A DNA stretch of 15,106 bases from Baffinella frigidus (GCA_026770585.1 MU646329.1:877150-892255); one strand, 5' to 3'. Positions 9,401 through 13,608 are shown, counted from the first letter of the stretch. Numbers and translations: made by a program. The notes: generated by a model not told the origin, from the letters alone.

Positions 9401-12400
9401 GACCATCAACGGCTCCAGTAAGCCCACGTTAACCGACCCCTTAAGGGGTCCGTTAACGTAAGCTTTTCGCATTATGGCACTACCGTGCGCGCAGATGTTC
9501 GTTGACACTGCCTTCCCCGCAGATTCCCATTGACACTTCCGTGCCCTGTCCATCGAAGCTACCGTGCCCGACTCGGACGAGGAGCAGGACGAGGCATTGC
9601 CTACGGTAGGCTGTAGGGCCCTAGGGAGGGTCCCATGCAACATGAGATACTAGGGGCCCTACGGCCTACCGTAGGCAATACCGAAGACCTAACTACCCGG
9701 TTTTGAGTCCGTTATCTTACGAACTTGCGTGCACGCAGATCCCCGACTCGGACGTGGAGGAGGACGAGGAGGCGGGGATGTCGCAGAAGCACACGCCGGG
9801 CAAGAACGGGAGCGTCCGCTCGATCAGCGCGCCCCTCTCGCAGGAAATTATAGACTCTACACCCTAGAACCTGGAACCTGGAACCTGGAACCTGGAACCT
9901 GGACCAGAAACCCTAACCCCTGAACCCTAAACCCTAAACCCTAAACCCTACACACTCACCGCGCCGCTCTCGCAGGAACCACTACACCCTGAACACGGAA
10001 CACGGAACACGGAACACGGAACACGGAACACGGAACACGGAACCTGTCCTGAACCTTACCTGAACCCAACCTGAACCCTGCCTAAACCCAACCTCAACCC
10101 TGCCTAAACCCTACCTCGACCCTACCCAAACCCCACCCAAACCCTAAACCCTAAACCCTAAACCCTAAACCCTCAACCCTAAACCCTAAACCCTAAACCC
10201 TAAACCCTAAACCCTAAACCCTAAACCCTAAACCCTAAACCCTAAACACGCAGGGGGCGCGCCCTCTGTGCGCGGAAGATCTAATCGTCGAGACGTACGT
10301 CGTCCACTTCGGCCAGAAGAAGGAGAACCCTGTGGTGAGTGGTCCACAAGTCTATACGGATGAGCGGTTTGGTCGGGTCTGGCGCGGTTCACACAGTTTC
10401 GTCAGGGAGGCACCTTGGTGGTCAAACGCCCACGGCTCCGTATATCTATGCAACCCCTTACGCTGTCCAGGACCCTCTCCTGTCTGTCGCTCCAGGGTGG
10501 AGTCTCATGCGGCTCAGGGTTGTCCTACATAAGAAAGAGAACCCTGTGGTACTCGCTCCTCCCATCCACCACTCGAGAATGATGGAGGATCCTTTTTACA
10601 TGTGGGGTTGTAAACATGAGTACCAGGACAAGGTGTTGCAACCTCGCGCCTGGCCGATATATGGCTAGTTAGGTGACCAATCATCGAAAGATGATACACA
10701 AATGCCCCATTTTAAAAGAAAATCGGTTTTAAATAGGCCCCTCTAGCATTCTCGTACGGCCCACAGGCAGGAGAAGGGTGCAGGCAGCAAGGGGGGTTTT
10801 TTTCTGCCCAGAACCCTCCGCTGCCTCTCGCTCCAGAGGGAAAATCCTGTGGCAAGCACACCCACCTCCCTCTGGCCTTACAGCAGGGCCATCGTTGACA
10901 TGCCCTCTCTCGGCGCCCCTGCTCAGACACAGCCTCGGCGGGGGTGTCTGCACGCTAAAAGGTTCCTAAGCACGCTAGGTTATGAGGACGCCAATGTAGA
11001 TTTACTTAGAACCTAGATACCCACAGGGTTGCTGCCCCGACCCGCCGCCTGTCGCTCCGGTGTGGAGTGCGAACTCCCTAAACCCTAAACCCTAAACCCT
11101 AAACCCTACACCCTAAACCCTAAACCCTAAACCCTAAACCCTAAACCCTAAACCCTAAACCCTACACACTCACCGCGCCGCTCATGGGCGCGGCCTTGAT
11201 CGGGAATAAGCCGAAGAAGAGTTCTGCTCTGGGCGTTGTCTTGCGTGCATCCACTTGAGGCTGGAAGAGGGGGTATTTTGAATGTGGGGATGTTGAATTT
11301 AGTATCAGTCACGGGAATACCTGGTCGCATAGCTCCCGAATATATACGGTAGCTACGTGACCAAACGCGCCTATTTGTGTGAAAATTACTACACACCGCT
11401 TCTTTTTCACTTGTAAAGGAATTCTTGTTGTATAACAGTCACATTTCTAGCCTCGAGTGTAGTGCTGCAGAGCCTCCGGGGCACACGCGTTTCTGCCACT
11501 CGAGAATGCTGGAGGAACATATTTGCATGTGGGATTGTAAACATTTGTACCAGGATAGGATATTCTAACCTCTTGGCTGCTCTTGACTGTGCTAATTTCG
11601 CAGAGTTACGTGGCCAATCTCACGAAAGTTGCTACACAAACGTTACAGCTCACTTTAAAATAGGCCCCTTTAGCATTCTGGTGTGGTGCGAGCCTGTTGT
11701 GCCCCTGGGGAGAACTTTCTGAGGTTGGTTCGTTCCTGTTTCTGAGGCTGGTTCGATCCTGTTTCTGAGGCGGGTTCACCCCTGAACAGAAGTTCATGGG
11801 GGCGTTGCCGACGATCGCCGTCGGTGTTTGCCGGAGCACGCTGTGCGTGTCAGATCCTCTAGGGCTCATAACTTTCTGAGCCTCTCTCAGATCCTCTAGG
11901 GCTCATAACTTTCTGAGGCTCTCTCTGCCCCTGAAGCTCTCTCTGCCCGTGGACAGAACTTCATGCACTTCTACGACAAGGATGCGCCCGAGCGGGGCGA
12001 GTGGGTGGGCAAGAGGGTTGCCGAGAGCGCCTACGAGGAGGAGATGCCAGCGCGCTTCGAGGCGAGGGGCGTGCGCGTCTTCCTCAAGCGCACCGAGGCC
12101 AAGAAGGTGCGCGCCCTTGCCGCCCCCCCCACTGGGGGATCAGTTTGTGTCTTCGTTACCTCCCTATATCCCTTGAGTGACCACTTGGCGCATACACCCT
12201 ACGGTAGGGCCATACGACCTGTCTAGGGCGAGTTAGGGTGGATGTTCACCCTTTGCCACTTCAGGGATAGTGGACGTGACTGTGTAAAGTCACTCCGTTG
12301 AGCGCTTCGAGGCGAGGGGCGTGCGCGTCTTCCTCAAGCGCAGCAAAGCCAAGAAGGTCCGCGCCCTTGCCGCTCCTCCCACTGGGGGACCAGTTTGTGT

Positions 12401-13169
12401 CTTCTATCCCTAAAGTGCCCAGTAGGCTCATACGCCCTACGGTAGGGCCCTAGGACCTGCCTAGGACCTCTTGGCCCTCAAATTTGTCGGCATGGCCACT
12501 TAAGGGATATCTCCCTATATCCCTTAAGTGGCGAGTAGGTTCATACGCCTTACGGTAGGGCCCTAGGATCTGCCGAGGGCGAGTTAGGGCGATTAATCTT
12601 GAGGCAAAGAGAACGCAACTGTGGCAAGTCACTCCGTTGATCCTACACGGGGTAGTATCCCCAGACGCCCCGTGCCACGGCGGCAGGCCTGTGTGAACGC
12701 TACAGGCTCCACGAATCCCGAGGAGGCCGCTGTCTTTCGCTGGAATTTACTCGAGAGCGTGACCCGGCCTTAGAAGGCCGGATGCCCTTAGAGCCTAGAT
12801 ACCCACAGCCTGGTGTGCCGCTCCGTGCGCTTGGTTGTGCGTGTGCATATGGGATTTGCGCGAGGTTGTGCGTGTGCACTTGGAACTCAGCAACGGTGCC
12901 TGGACTCTCCAAGCGGCGGTCCCGACCGCCCGGATCGGCGGGACCCTTCAAGCCCTCCCCCCCGCGCCAGCGCCGAAAATCGAGCCCATTTTGTTGGTTC
13001 TTTCCAGGACCGTTGTGGGCTTTTTTGGTGAGTTTTCTCGAAAAAACGGTTTTAATTAACCTTGGCTGCACCGGTTTGGCAGAGTGCGTGGGACGGGTTC
13101 AAGAAGTGGGCCAAGAACAACAAGCAAACGTTGTCCAACCCCCCCGCCACGGGCGATGAGGACGAGTAG
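389..13169 (+). CDS. SAMHD1: SAMHD1-like dNTP triphosphohydrolase, 14 exons, 5' partial
   Basis: Exons: 389-492, 659-687, 846-981, 1573-1718, 2235-2342, 3176-3272, 3997-4080, 5675-5794, 6506-6583, 8140-8250, 9739-9813, 10254-10334, 11957-12106, 13083-13169. Joined, they give 467 residues and a stop with no frame break (numbering from V1 at 391). SAMHD1 hydrolyses dNTPs to deoxynucleoside plus triphosphate, as a tetramer activated by GTP/dGTP. Visible motifs are HDLGHGPFSH at residues 36-45 (metal-binding HD pair), KWTHEE (H63), DVDKLDYFMRD at 140-150 (metal Asp equivalent to human D311), RFDMHNKVYQH at 200-210 (R366, H370, Y374, Q375, H376 equivalents), HRQLYK (R451, L453, K455 equivalents) and FYDKDAPER (K523, R528 equivalents). 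The SAM domain and the upstream metal His exon are outside the window. Residues 301-367 form a linker roughly 30 residues longer than in human, and the C-terminus is shorter. Human equivalences are by eye from memory. Confidence 0.93.
659..687 (+). CDS. SAMHD1: Exon 2: 29-nt micro-exon with the catalytic HD motif
   Basis: Only 29 nt, encoding CHDLGHGPF plus two bases of a serine codon. It contains the His-Asp metal ligands (H36, D37) and the nearby catalytic-loop His (H40). The acceptor is ggcag at 654-658. The donor is the strong gtgagt at 688. The split codon TC|C restores serine of the conserved HDLGHGPFSH. Confidence 0.93.
846..981 (+). CDS. SAMHD1: Exon 3: HD domain, HMFELV...KWTHEE segment
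   Basis: Completes the serine codon, then reads HMFELVTETL, KWTHEEMS (H63, equivalent to human H233) and ends AAHGLDP. It follows acceptor aacag at 841-845. The donor is gtaaca at 982, phase 0. The last residues join exon 4 as GLDPERDLRFI, residue for residue with human GLIPEEDICFI. Confidence 0.95.
982..1572 (+). other. Intron 3, with copies of the exon 4 start
   Basis: GT-AG intron of 591 bp. It contains a degenerate tandem of ATCCAACAACCCTCTA motifs (1010-1085), repeated TTGACTGACCTC motifs (about 1205-1285), and two copies of the exon 4 acceptor region: acgcag|GAGCGTGATC at 1292 and ttccag|AAGCGTGACC at 1371. The real exon starts GAGCGTGACC at 1573. Confidence 0.85.
1573..1718 (+). CDS. 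SAMHD1: Exon 4: ERDLRFIEELIVG...KSFLYDIVNN
   Basis: Starts after ggcag at 1568-1572 and reads ERDLRFIEELIVG, a Gly/Lys-rich loop, then KSFLYDIVNNVHS, matching human ICFIKEQIVG and KSFLYEIVSNKRNG. It ends with two bases (GG) of a glycine codon before donor gtggga at 1719. Two degenerate copies of its start lie upstream in the same intron. Confidence 0.95.
1719..2234 (+). other. Intron 4, with three copies of the exon 5 start
   Basis: Copies of CAG|GTTGGACGTAGACAAGCTGG occur at 1865, 1965 and 2090 before the real exon at 2235. Each has its own CAG, and the upstream stretch (GCGCTTGAGCATC...CTCACTCC) is repeated too, so units of roughly 100-145 bp were duplicated. The first copy hits a stop right after LDVATLD; the third reads LDVDKLDCVELLA then stops. 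Telomere-like C/A-rich sequence fills 1745-1806. Confidence 0.9.
2235..2342 (+). CDS. SAMHD1: Exon 5: DVDKLDYFMRD metal-Asp segment
   Basis: Completes the Gly codon, then reads LDVDKLDYFMRD, containing equivalents of human D311 (metal), K312, Y315 and D319, followed by PERFITHARVA. Arg180 (PERF) aligns with human R333 at the allosteric site by eye. It ends with TG of a tryptophan codon; donor gtgcgc at 2343. Three earlier partial copies of its start occupy intron 4. Confidence 0.95.
2500..2596. repeat. CCCTACA / GCTCTAC 7-bp arrays
   Basis: CCCTAAA passes into about nine CCCTACA units (about 2508-2570), then three GCTCTAC units. Period 7 is kept while the sequence changes. Confidence 0.9.
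2976..3052. repeat. 11-bp tandem array (ACGCCCTCCCT)
   Basis: About seven units with period 11, following CCCTAAG-type sequence. It looks like a further derivative of the C-rich telomere-like repeats in this intron. Confidence 0.85.
3176..3272 (+). CDS. SAMHD1: Exon 6: WCADAKRWGICWP...RFDMHNK
   Basis: The first G completes TGG (W174), then CADAKRWGICWP and RLFRVRFDMHNK. The frame is fixed by both splice phases and by RxxxH before the next exon's YQH (human R366, H370). Reading the exon from its first base instead gives a frame-shifted peptide that does not fit SAMHD1. The Arg expected at human R352 is not obvious here. Donor gtaccg at 3273. Three copies of its start lie in intron 5. Confidence 0.9.
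3273..3996 (+). other. Intron 6: A/C-only tract, purine-rich tract, exon 7 start copy
   Basis: Begins with an A/C microsatellite, then C/T-rich sequence to about 3650, then a G/A-rich stretch (about 3735-3890) with repeated GTGGAGGGTTGA and GGGTGCACAGGT motifs. A copy of the exon 7 start, gtgcag|GTGTACCAGCACCGC, lies at 3896-3920 and diverges after AAGGTGAAGC; the real exon starts at 3997. Confidence 0.85.
3277..3402. repeat. A/C-only simple repeat (AAACCA, ACCAAC, ACCACC)
   Basis: Starts a few bases after the exon 6 donor. AAACCA hexamers grade into ACCAAC and then ACC trinucleotides with a few GCTACC units. The + strand is almost free of G and T. Long open frames here (poly-Pro/Thr/Gln, or Val/Gly on the other strand) come from the repeat. 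Confidence 0.92.
3997..4080 (+). CDS. SAMHD1: Exon 7: VYQHRKVKPIEYLVRDIL
   Basis: An 84-nt phase-0 exon reading VYQHRKVKPIEYLVRDILE and ending APHFKYP. YQH (208-210) corresponds to human Y374, Q375 and H376, which contact substrate dNTP or the allosteric site. Acceptor gcgcag at 3991-3996, donor gtgcgt at 4081. One copy of the start lies at 3896 and one copy of the end with its donor at 4174-4227. Confidence 0.95.
4240..4342. repeat. 23-bp tandem (TGTAGCGTCCAGGGTCGGGAGGG)
   Basis: Three full units and two shortened ones with minor changes, directly after the copied exon 7 end. Confidence 0.88.
4624..4774. repeat. Near-perfect long hairpin, about 70-bp arms, 9-nt loop
   Basis: The left arm 4625-4694 (GTGCACGACTGAAGAACGCC...) is the reverse complement of 4704-4773 with two differences by my reading. 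The loop is TTTTCAGAG. It could be a young fold-back (MITE-type) insertion or a hairpin small-RNA precursor; sequence alone does not decide. No second copy in this window. Confidence 0.93.
5151..5358. repeat. TGCA runs and CCCTGAG 7-bp array
   Basis: ATGCATGC runs at 5151-5175 and 5346-5358 bracket CCCTAAG/CCCTGAG sequence (5231-5336, with about nine near-consecutive CCCTGAG units). Each TGCA run is followed by a related stretch (ACAAAACCAGAAG or ACAAACCCAGATG), so the block is itself an old duplication. Confidence 0.85.
5360..5742 (+). repeat. 133-bp tandem triplication spanning the exon 8 acceptor
   Basis: Acceptor positions 5408, 5541 and 5674 are exactly 133 bp apart. Each unit holds a pyrimidine tract, CAG and about 70 bp of exon 8, then CTAACCAGGAATGC and intron. 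The third copy continues into the full exon. Copies 1 and 2 have TGC (Cys) where copy 3 has TTC (Phe) after GW. 133 is not a multiple of three. Confidence 0.93.
5675..5794 (+). CDS. SAMHD1: Exon 8: VSSQDGEITGWFTIKDAL...IACFDS
   Basis: A 120-nt phase-0 exon: SSQDGEITGWFTIKDAL, then NPEAFIDLDDSVLSRIACFDS (approximately human [23 protein letters not shown]). Acceptor tttttcag, donor gtctac at 5795. It is the only complete member of three tandem copies 133 bp apart; the copies at 5409 and 5542 lose homology after NPEA. Confidence 0.92.
5795..6505 (+). other. Intron 8: CCCTGCA array, inverted-repeat element, dead exon 9 start copy
   Basis: A CCCTGCA array (5798-5900) begins next to the donor. A palindromic-family segment lies at 6038-6085 and is matched in reverse in the next intron. 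At 6420-6466 a degenerate copy of the exon 9 acceptor region occurs (AACCACCCGGTC versus the real AACCATCCGGAC) with the acceptor AG mutated to AC. I see nothing else in 6090-6420. Confidence 0.8.
6506..6583 (+). CDS. SAMHD1: Exon 9: NHPDMVKCRALI...HRQLYKFIGQ
   Basis: A 78-nt phase-0 exon: NHPDMVKCRALIWRSKHRQ and LYKFIGQ. It matches human TDPKLKDAREIL and YRNLFKYVGE, and R292, L294 and K296 align with the allosteric-site R451, L453 and K455. The acceptor is gagcag at 6500-6505. The upstream in-frame ATG at 6488 lies in the intron by this model. Donor gtcctc at 6584. Confidence 0.93.
6630..6718. repeat. Imperfect hairpin
   Basis: GGGCAAATC pairs with GATTTGCCC at the ends, AGTCAACTCCCA with TGGGAGATTGACT, and ATGCCACC with GGTGGCAT near the loop. 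It lies about 47 bp after the exon 9 donor. It could be a small fold-back element. Confidence 0.8.
6936..7097. mobile_element. Palindromic MITE-like element, copy A
   Basis: Nearly the whole element is an inverted repeat: ends ATAGGGTAACGGCCTGAAA and the matching reverse TTTCAGGCCGTTAGCCTAT, inner arms with GGCATTGCCTAGGACCTCC, and a core asymmetric GAGACTTTTTGGTCCTAGG. It has no coding capacity. Copy B at 7334-7494 carries the core in reverse orientation. Confidence 0.85.
7334..7494. mobile_element. Palindromic MITE-like element, copy B (inverted)
   Basis: Same family as copy A, with left end CATAGGCTAACGGCCTGAAA and right end GGTCAGTTGCCCTAG. The asymmetric centre reads CCTAGGACCAAAACGTCTC, the reverse complement of copy A's centre. 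The right arm is more diverged. Confidence 0.85.
7528..7690 (+). repeat. 33-bp array: hairpin plus TTTGCAG acceptor-like unit
   Basis: CAG ends recur at 7560, 7593, 7626, 7659 and 7689 (periods 33, 33, 33, 30). Each full unit holds GACGCAC-ATATC-GTGCGTC, a 7-bp hairpin, directly before TTTGCAG|ACC. The last unit runs into a clear copy of exon 10 (TKCEEKYSPQQTA instead of TKSEEKYSPQQIA, 7690-7728). Confidence 0.9.
7870..7900. mobile_element. Right-end fragment of the CGAGAATG element
   Basis: TAGGCCCCTCTAGCATTCTC matches the right end of the 181-bp elements at 10574-10754 and 11501-11681. The left part is missing. Confidence 0.65.
8140..8250 (+). CDS. SAMHD1: Exon 10: TKSEEKYSPQQ... low-complexity linker
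   Basis: A 111-nt phase-0 exon after gtgcag: TKSEEKYSPQQIADIIDEIV, then AGGNTSAGSSQSGNPEE. The donor is placed at GAAGAG|gtaccc (8251) because three copies downstream share this same boundary (GAAGAG|GT twice, GAAGAA|GT once), and because read-through stops at 8329-8331. The Ser/Gly-rich tail has no obvious human counterpart. The 3' end is less certain than the start. Confidence 0.82.
8689..8743. repeat. 17-bp-arm inverted repeat
   Basis: TCTGGGGATACAACCCC (8689-8705) and its exact reverse complement (8727-8743) flank 21 bp. A related TCCTACACGGGGTAGTATCC occurs at 12641, so the motif is dispersed. Confidence 0.9.
8783..8904. mobile_element. Nested inverted-repeat element, 21-bp perfect TIRs
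   Basis: CCTCACAGTCTGGGCAAATCG at 8783-8803 is matched exactly in reverse at 8884-8904, and an inner inverted repeat (AATCCCCTTGGAGGCCG / CGGCCTTCAAGGGGATC) sits inside. At about 122 bp with no coding, it resembles a MITE. The terminal CTCACAGTCTGG also resembles exon 10 sequence at 8226. Confidence 0.8.
9288..9471. mobile_element. 184-bp MITE-like element with 22-bp TIRs
   Basis: TGCAAAAAGCTTACGTTAAC... at 9288-9309 pairs with 9450-9471 with one mismatch. The interior is AT-rich compared with its surroundings and holds a small palindrome (CCGACCCCTTAAGGGGTC). No open frame of note. Target-site duplication is not clear. Confidence 0.85.
9593..9717. mobile_element. Palindromic MITE-like element, copy C (left-truncated)
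   Basis: GCATTGCCTACGGTAGGC pairs with GCCTACCGTAGGCAATAC. The right flank CCTAACTACCCGGTTTTGAG...CCGTTATCTTAC matches the right end of copies A and B, while the left end is missing. It abuts a copied exon 11 start on its left and precedes the real exon 11 acceptor by about 20 bp. Confidence 0.78.
9739..9813 (+). CDS. SAMHD1: Exon 11: acidic linker IPDSDVEEDEEAG...KNGS
   Basis: A 75-nt phase-0 exon after acgcag: IPDSDVEEDEEAGMSQKHTP, then GKNGS. It is strongly acidic, probably a flexible surface loop. Donor gtccgc at 9814 is the last GT before the reading frame stops in the following repeat, which favours this end. It has no clear human counterpart, so its assignment rests on frame, splice sites and the partial copy at 9567. 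Confidence 0.75.
9814..10253 (+). other. Intron 11: almost entirely 7-bp arrays
   Basis: CTGGAAC array (9869-9903), CCCTAAA (9908-9953), GAACACG array (9983-10041), a mixed CCTGAACC/CCTAAACC region, then a long CCCTAAA array (10142-10246) ending against the exon 12 acceptor. A CGCCCCTCTCGCAG-type acceptor-like motif occurs at 9830-9842 and again at 9961-9975. No exon copy is seen. Confidence 0.88.
10142..10246. repeat. Interstitial telomere-like array (CCCTAAA)n
   Basis: About fifteen nearly perfect CCCTAAA units, the plant/algal-type telomere repeat in its C-rich orientation. It is not a chromosome end, because the gene continues on both sides. Confidence 0.96.
10254..10334 (+). CDS. SAMHD1: Exon 12: CAEDLIVETYVVHFG...KKENPV
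   Basis: An 81-nt phase-0 exon: GARPLCAEDLIVETYVVHFG and QKKENPV, aligning with human KAEDFIVDVINMDYG and QEKNPI. Acceptor acgcag follows directly on a CCCTAAA array. Donor gtgagt at 10335 is consensus. A copy of the last 18 nt followed by gtactc lies at 10531-10548. Confidence 0.94.
10574..10754. mobile_element. 181-bp CGAGAATG TIR element, copy 1
   Basis: The left end CGAGAATGATGGAGG is the approximate reverse of the right end CCCCTCTAGCATTCTCG. The interior shares TGTAAACAT.TGTACCAGGA-type sequence with copy 2. Non-coding; MITE-like. Confidence 0.8.
11076..11165. repeat. Interstitial telomere-like array (CCCTAAA)n
   Basis: About twelve units with one CCCTACA variant, ending in CACTCACCGCGCCGCTC, the same flank that follows the CCCTAAA array ending near 9953. 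The array and its flank were therefore copied together between introns 11 and 12. Confidence 0.95.
11501..11681. mobile_element. 181-bp CGAGAATG TIR element, copy 2
   Basis: Same orientation and same 181-bp length as 10574-10754: left end CGAGAATGCTGGAGGAAC, right end CCCCTTTAGCATTCTGG. The interior is diverged but alignable, so the two are old insertions or an old duplication. Confidence 0.8.
11957..12106 (+). CDS. SAMHD1: Exon 13: NFMHFYDKDAPER...RVFLKRTEAKK
   Basis: A 150-nt phase-0 exon: NFMHFYDKDAPERGEW, then MPARFEARGVRVFLKRTEAKK. It matches human HVSFYCKTAPNR and IRVYCKKVDRKS; K397 and R402 align with human K523 and R528. Acceptor gacag, donor gtgcgc at 12107. The last 55 nt are repeated 250 bp downstream inside intron 13. 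Confidence 0.95.
12492..12531. repeat. Hairpin GGCCACTTAAGGGATAT / ATATCCCTTAAGTGGC
   Basis: An inverted repeat of about 16 bp with a short CTCCCT loop, at the junction between two palindromic-family segments. It probably formed when two copies of a TATCCCTTAAGTG-type repeat end met head to head. Confidence 0.82.
12781..12807 (+). repeat. 27-bp inverted repeat, left arm
   Basis: GATGCCCTTAGAGCCTAGAT...CCACA; exact reverse complement at 14194-14220. A partial copy in the same orientation (TTAGAACCTAGATACCCACA) occurs at about 11006-11026. Confidence 0.92.
13083..13169 (+). CDS. SAMHD1: Exon 14: C-terminus and stop
   Basis: Reads SAWDGFKKWAKNNKQTLSN, then PPATGDEDE and stop TAG at 13167-13169. 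It joins exon 13 as EAKKSAWDGFKKWA, aligning with human DRKSLYAARQYFVQWCA. The protein ends about 16 residues after this helix, so the longer human tail with its TP phosphorylation site is absent. Acceptor ggcag at 13078-13082. Confidence 0.9.
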   Translation, partial: SAWDGFKKWAKNNKQTLSNPPATGDEDE

Positions 13170-13449
13170 GCGGAAGCAGAGTTGTATGTCCAGAAAGAGT
13201 GCAGTGCACGCAGTGGGCACCACTGAAGTGATACGAGTAGCATGTTCAGGTAGGCGAACATTCGTGTGGGAAATAGTCCCTCCGACTCCCTCGGCAGTAG
13301 CGTTGAGGACGGTTCGGTATTATTGAAAAGGTCTAGGATGTATCCCGGTCTCACGCAAGCGGCAGCGTTACAGGGTTACCTTGCTCATAAGGAACCGCCC
13401 CCCCCTCTAGGACCCCACAGTAGGACCATGATCAACGATCGAAGCGGGC

Positions 13450-13608
13450 CAGCTGGAATCGGTCTGTTCGCGGTGCAACAGGGGGCGCTATCCAGCTGCT
13501 GCAAGGAGGGGGGGCGATTCACGCCCCCCCATCAGCCTGGAAATTCGGTGGACAACCAGCATAGGTCCCCAGCTAGGCATAGGCCTACTGCAGGGTTCTA
13601 GGAAGGGG
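13450..13608 (+). repeat. Dispersed repeat, copy 1 of about 155 bp
   Basis: Begins with AGCTGGAATCGGTCTGTTCG and ends CATAGGCCTACTGCAGGGTTC. It matches 13987-14138 with scattered differences. A deleted third copy at 14738-14785 joins GGAATCGGTCT directly to ACTGTAGGGTCCTAGG. Confidence 0.88.

Larger units (their letters stand above)
8251..9738 (+). other. Intron 10: exon 10 end copies, two TIR elements, truncated exon 11 copy
   Basis: Exon 10 end-like modules terminating GAAGAG|GT or GAAGAA|GT occur at 8316-8344, 8504-8546 and 8614-8648; related CCTCCGCCCC and GACAAATGGCTCAA segments are repeated among them. They are followed by hairpins, TIR elements, C-rich sequence, and a copy of the exon 11 start at 9567-9592 cut by a palindromic element. 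CAG|AT acceptor-like sites also occur at 9494 and 9522. Confidence 0.82.
10335..11956 (+). other. Intron 12: exon 12 end copy, two 181-bp elements, telomere-like array
   Basis: Contains a copy of the exon 12 end with donor (10531-10548|gtactc), two TIR elements, a CCCTAAA array, a TTCCTGTTTCTGAGGCTGGT repeat (about 11716-11780), a copy of the exon 13 start (gaacag|AAGTTCATG at 11790), and a tandem of about 40 bp (CAGATCCTCTAGGGCTCATA..., about 11850-11925). 11165-11460 is otherwise featureless. Confidence 0.87.
12107..13082 (+). other. Intron 13: duplicated exon 13 end and palindromic-family segments
   Basis: A tandem duplication (offset 250 bp) repeats the last 55 nt of exon 13, its donor (gtccgc) and following intron sequence at 12302-12420. 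Three segments with TACGCCCTACGGTAGGGCCC-type sequence (about 12185, 12427, 12540) and a hairpin at 12492-12531 follow. From 12720 to 13082 I see one arm of an inverted repeat and otherwise nothing. Confidence 0.87.

Noticed and set aside
10142-10246. Chromosome end suggested by the CCCTAAA array
   Set aside because: Coding exons of the same gene lie on both sides, so the array is interstitial.
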